NCBI GenBank assembly: GCA_031284105.1
Contig: JAITAN010000010.1
Coordinates: 1-6,061, forward strand
Source of the DNA: Treponema sp.
Lineage (GTDB): Bacteria > Spirochaetota > Spirochaetia > Treponematales > Breznakiellaceae
Length of the DNA stretch: 6,061 bases
Direction: 5' to 3'
A program made the position numbers and the translations under genes. The notes under the pieces were generated by a model. That model was not told where the DNA came from, did not search any database, and was given only the letters and a program-made list of their open reading frames with translations. Position 1 is the first letter of the stretch; each line of letters begins with the position of its first letter. This document shows, piece after piece, positions 4,660-6,061 of this stretch.

Positions 4660-6061
4660 TTACCGGTGAATCCATACCGTCATTTCCCCGCCGCCCCGGT
4701 TTGCCCAGGCGTAGTATGGGATGAACTTGAGTTCCCGGTCTTCGTATTCGTCCTCTGCCCGATTTCGGTAGAGGGCGCCGTCTCGCCAGTCCCTTTTCTT
4801 TTTTCCGGTAAAGGAGACGGTACAGACTCCTTGCAAAAGCTCTTGTTCGTACCGTACCTTAACGTCTTGGGGCGTTCCTGATCGGAGTTTGAAAAGTTCC
4901 ACCCCGTTATCCGCTTCCTCAAGGCAGTAGACCAAAGGCCCCCGCATGAGCGCCGCCTTCCCTTGGTTGTCCCGCACACGGGGGTTAGCCTCCATAAGGC
5001 GTACCGGCATGTCCAGAAGAAGGCGCAGGCGATCCCCGTCCTGCCATTCACGGTTGAGCAGGGCGTAGCCGTCCGTTAGGGTATAGGCGGCGTCTTCCCC
5101 GTTAAGCGTGAGGCCAAACGATCCGCACCATGAAGGTATCCGCAGTCCGTACGTAAAGGCGGCTTTCCCTTCCAGCGCAAGGCTAACGTCAATCTGCCCT
5201 TCCCAAGGGTATTTGGTTTCAATCTTTATGCTAATCTCCTTGCCCGCAAGAGAGAGGCGCGACTCGCTGCCCATGTAGAGATGGGTATAAACCGTGTCCG
5301 TCCCGGCCGAGTGGACATAGGAGCCAAGAGAAGCGATAATCCGGGCAAGATTAGGGGGACAACAGGCGCAGCCGAACCATTTTTGCCGCTCGATTTTGAC
5401 ATGCCCCATTCGCCGGTCTTTCAGGCTCGCCTGAGGCAGAGCCTCCAGCGGGTTCACATAGAAAAAGGATTCCCCGTCAAGGGACATACCGCTGATGATG
5501 CTGTTGAAAAGCGTTTTTTCCACGACATCGGCATACTCAGACCGGGGCTCTATGGCGGACATCCGGCGGGCGAAGAAGGCTAACCCTATGGCCGCGCAGG
5601 TCTCCGCGTAAACCGTGTCGTTGGGAAGATCGTAATCGTAGGAAAACGCCTCTCCATAGGCGGACTGCCCGATTGCTCCGGTAAGGTACATCTGCTTTTT
5701 GGTGATATTCGCGTAGAGCGCCTTGCACGCGGCGAAAAGCGCCTCGTCCCCCGTGAGCCGGGCAAGATCAGCCATACCGGAATAGAGGTACACGGCACGC
5801 ACGGCGTGTCCTTCGGCTGCGGTTTGCTCCCTCACCGGTTTCCCCGCCTGATAGTATTGGTACTTCATGTAACTATCCTGCCAGAATAAGGCGTTGCCGT
5901 TCCGCTTGCCCTCTTCCTCAAAGTAGAGGGGCGGCTGCCCCCGCTTATCAATAAAATATTGTGCAAGCTTGAGATGCTTTTCATCTTTGGTAATGGCGTA
6001 AAGCCGGAGCAAAGCCATCTCCGCTATCTCGTGGCCGGGATACCCGTGCAGCTTTCCCGCC
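4660..6061 (-). CDS. GH127 beta-L-arabinofuranosidase-like glycoside hydrolase (DUF1680), 5' end missing
   Basis: The frame is open to the right edge, giving 466 residues; upstream of the first internal Met it continues as LHGYPGHEIAEMALLRLY, a typical GH127 stretch, so the true start lies outside the window. Compared with HypBA1 of Bifidobacterium longum (about 658 residues), roughly 190 N-terminal residues are missing. The zinc-thiolate active site is intact: numbering the visible fragment, Glu137 matches the acid/base Glu322, Glu153 and Cys155 in AETC match Glu338 and Cys340, and Cys233-Cys234 in CACCPPN match nucleophile Cys417 and Cys418; His85 fits His270. The spacing between the two Glu is 16 as in HypBA1. 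The C-terminal part has the beta-sandwich and ends GGGEMTVWIHR, also typical. Likely substrates are beta-L-arabinofuranosides of plant glycoproteins; aceric-acid-type activity is known in the family. Secretion cannot be judged. Confidence 0.9.
   Translation of the reverse strand, partial: AGKLHGYPGHEIAEMALLRLYAITKDEKHLKLAQYFIDKRGQPPLYFEEEGKRNGNALFWQDSYMKYQYYQAGKPVREQTAAEGHAVRAVYLYSGMADLARLTGDEALFAACKALYANITKKQMYLTGAIGQSAYGEAFSYDYDLPNDTVYAETCAAIGLAFFARRMSAIEPRSEYADVVEKTLFNSIISGMSLDGESFFYVNPLEALPQASLKDRRMGHVKIERQKWFGCACCPPNLARIIASLGSYVHSAGTDTVYTHLYMGSESRLSLAGKEISIKIETKYPWEGQIDVSLALEGKAAFTYGLRIPSWCGSFGLTLNGEDAAYTLTDGYALLNREWQDGDRLRLLLDMPVRLMEANPRVRDNQGKAALMRGPLVYCLEEADNGVELFKLRSGTPQDVKVRYEQELLQGVCTVSFTGKKKRDWRDGALYRNRAEDEYEDRELKFIPYYAWANRGGGEMTVWIHR

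Overview
The window looks like an ordinary chromosomal segment of a free-living or gut-associated bacterium with strong AGGAG-type ribosome binding sites. Base composition is mixed, roughly half G+C by eye. The genes (a spirochaete-style outer-membrane-like protein, a DHH phosphoesterase of the SDFDG type, a FadD-like ligase and a plant-polysaccharide glycosidase) would suit a termite-gut type Treponema. That assignment is a tentative inference; nothing here (no rRNA, no marker protein) fixes the taxonomy.

Layout. At the left edge the first eight codons of a minus-strand gene (1-24) diverge from a plus-strand gene for an exported, probably beta-barrel protein (425-1423). About 400 bases of gene-free DNA separate them. 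This spacer holds a possible attenuator in front of the minus-strand gene, a cluster of inverted repeats (184-367) and a sigma70-like promoter for the plus-strand gene. The rest is minus strand, read right to left: the 3' part of a GH127 (DUF1680) beta-L-arabinofuranosidase-like gene (4660-6061, entering from beyond the right edge), a 339-base spacer with hairpins and a good promoter, a DHH-family phosphoesterase (3412-4320), a 132-base spacer with a perfect 22-bp palindrome and a promoter, and a long-chain acyl-CoA synthetase (1573-3279). The synthetase transcript ends at a rho-independent terminator (1421-1480) that overlaps the stop codon of the convergent plus-strand gene.

How the genes work together. 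There is no sign of a tight operon. The DHH and ligase genes each have their own promoter and ribosome binding site, and the products act in unrelated processes: arabinose-containing glycan breakdown, nucleotide or polyphosphate phosphodiester hydrolysis, and fatty-acid activation. Read-through from the DHH gene into the ligase gene remains possible because no U-tract follows the palindrome between them.

The least explained material is in the spacers. An identical 20-base sequence occurs in two of them in opposite orientation, once inside the ligase terminator, which suggests a dispersed intergenic repeat family. The spacer upstream of the outer-membrane-like gene holds a 10-bp inverted repeat enclosing a second hairpin, with one arm motif repeated over the promoter. 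I found no CRISPR array, tRNA, rRNA, transposase or recognisable multi-gene defence or mobile system.
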